Assembly (NCBI GenBank): GCA_030068145.1
Contig: JAPJBO010000885.1
Span: 1-64,000 of the forward strand
DNA: 64,000 nt
DNA from: Diplonema papillatum
Lineage: Eukaryota > Euglenozoa > Diplonemea > Diplonemida > Diplonemidae
Direction of reading: 5' to 3'
Shown: positions 63,153-64,000 of the stretch, piece after piece
How positions within the stretch are numbered: the first letter of the stretch is position 1
Layout: each line of letters opens with the position of its first letter
Translations under genes and position numbers: made by a program
The notes under the pieces: generated by a model
What the model was told of the DNA's origin: nothing
The model's input: only the letters and a program-made list of their open reading frames with translations
Database searches by the model: none

Positions 63153-64000
63153 AAACGAAGCGCTTCGCTACCGTGTGGCAACGTTTGTGGCAGCCGCAGC
63201 CAGCCCGCGTACGGTCGGAAAACGTCCGGCTCTTGAACGGGGACGGAGGCAGTAGTCATAGACCCTGCGCTTTAACTCGTTTCTCTCTCTCTTTCGAAGC
63301 ACGGTATCGACGGCTATGAACACATGCGGGTGGGGAGATGCCGCCGCAGGCCGGAAACGTGGCCCCGGGGATGCGAATGAGGGCCGGGAACGCGTCCGAA
63401 CCGCAGTGCAGCGCTGACAGGCAAAAACCGGGAAAACCGGGAATAGAGCTAAAAAGAAAATCCTAACTTAACCCCTGGTTGTCGTCGGGGGAAAAAAAAA
63501 AAAGGCAAAATCGTCGACTGGAGTCGACGCACGCAACAAGCAATGTTTTGCCGCCTCTTCAAAGGTTGGACCAACGATCCAGCCGCCTGCAGGTGTGCGA
63601 GGGCCCCGGGTGGCAAGCATCGCTGCTGGGCTGGCGCATCGTCGCGTGCGGTGGGGTGCCTTCGGGCCGAATGTGAGCCGGTCCATCCCTGTCAACGATC
63701 AAAGAGGTAGTCACCGCATGACCATTGCAGGCCATCGCTACCGATGTTCTGCGTTCTCAACCTCGCAACCGTTACAAGTGGCCACAGTCTGCCAGCAGTC
63801 GATCGGCAGCTGCCCTGTATAGGGGTGGCGCCGGCTCAGAATGTTCATTTTCGCCCGCGGCGACCCTACTGCGGCTACTGCCCGCGTGACCGAACGCAGC
63901 GATCTCCACCTAAAGAGTCGAACACGTGTTTTTTTTTTTTTTTTGTATTGAAAAGAAACTTGTTTCTTTGAAGACTAATCATAATCCGAACGACAGGTTT
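63153..64000. other. No gene firmly recognised; terminal repeat
   Basis: The last 49 bp (AGAAACTTGTTTCTTTGAAG, AATCCGAACGACAGGTTT) repeat 52020-52070 and are cut by the window edge. The frame around 63560-63690 has a weak RCC1-like pattern (RVASIAAGLAH), not enough for a call. Confidence 0.45.

Noticed and set aside
63560-63690. RCC1-like repeat pattern in a short frame
   Set aside because: One weak motif (RVASIAAGLAH), no second repeat, and the frame ends soon after.
1-64000. tRNA, 5S, snRNA or telomeric repeats
   Set aside because: I looked for box B-like GGTTCGA motifs, U1, U2 and U6 cores and TTAGGG-type arrays and found nothing convincing.

Overview
The window is eukaryotic nuclear DNA from an organism I cannot name. 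The evidence is eukaryotic-type 18S, 5.8S and 28S rRNA fragments, poly-A and microsatellite tracts, hAT-like and TA-targeting non-autonomous DNA transposons, SINE-like insertions with target-site duplications (TSDs), and very long minisatellites. No bacterial operon structure is present. The rRNA fragments are too decayed for safe taxonomic placement.

The window is almost gene-free. One convincing coding region lies at 4008-4739: GC-rich, 243 codons, with a probable beta-grasp domain. A nearly identical copy of its 3' coding end lies 427 bp downstream. Two short basic ORFs (41067-41408 and 60472-60660) are only possible genes. No reverse transcriptase, transposase, tRNA or intact rRNA gene was recognised.

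Layout: 1-3147 is a 27/52-bp GC-rich minisatellite. 3.1-5.4 kb holds the gene, its duplicated end and a TA-flanked MITE. 5.4-8.5 kb has a hAT-like element, an R1 repeat and a 28S fragment. 8.6-11.2 kb has a 42-bp AT-rich minisatellite and a foldback made of inverted 30-bp arrays. 11-39 kb is a dense mosaic of short repeat families, with rRNA fragments near 17.9, 23.5 and 37.2 kb. 39.1-40.6 kb is an 11-bp minisatellite running almost directly into a 28S 5' fragment. 41-64 kb is more mosaic, with SINE copies, nested hAT-like and MITE insertions, another 28S fragment and palindromic elements.

Family names used here. R1: about 220 bp with imperfect terminal inverted repeats (TIRs). A, B, C and D: modules with different 5' parts that share a roughly 54-nt 3' tail starting GGTCA(A/C)(C)CGGAGAC and often followed by poly-A. 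E: about 120 bp containing AACAATGCATTGTT. F, G, I, J and N: lesser dispersed repeats. H: about 70 bp with two hairpins. K: about 230 bp. M: 200-240 bp MITE with CATGCAGGG ends. S: about 280-bp retroposon with 12-13 bp TSDs. hAT-1 to hAT-4: CAGNG-ended elements, three of them with 8-bp TSDs.

The main biological content is the nesting history (M in hAT-3, M in H, hAT-1 in R1, an 18S fragment in R1, an ORF-bearing segment in J) and the unusual number of scattered rRNA-derived pseudogene fragments.
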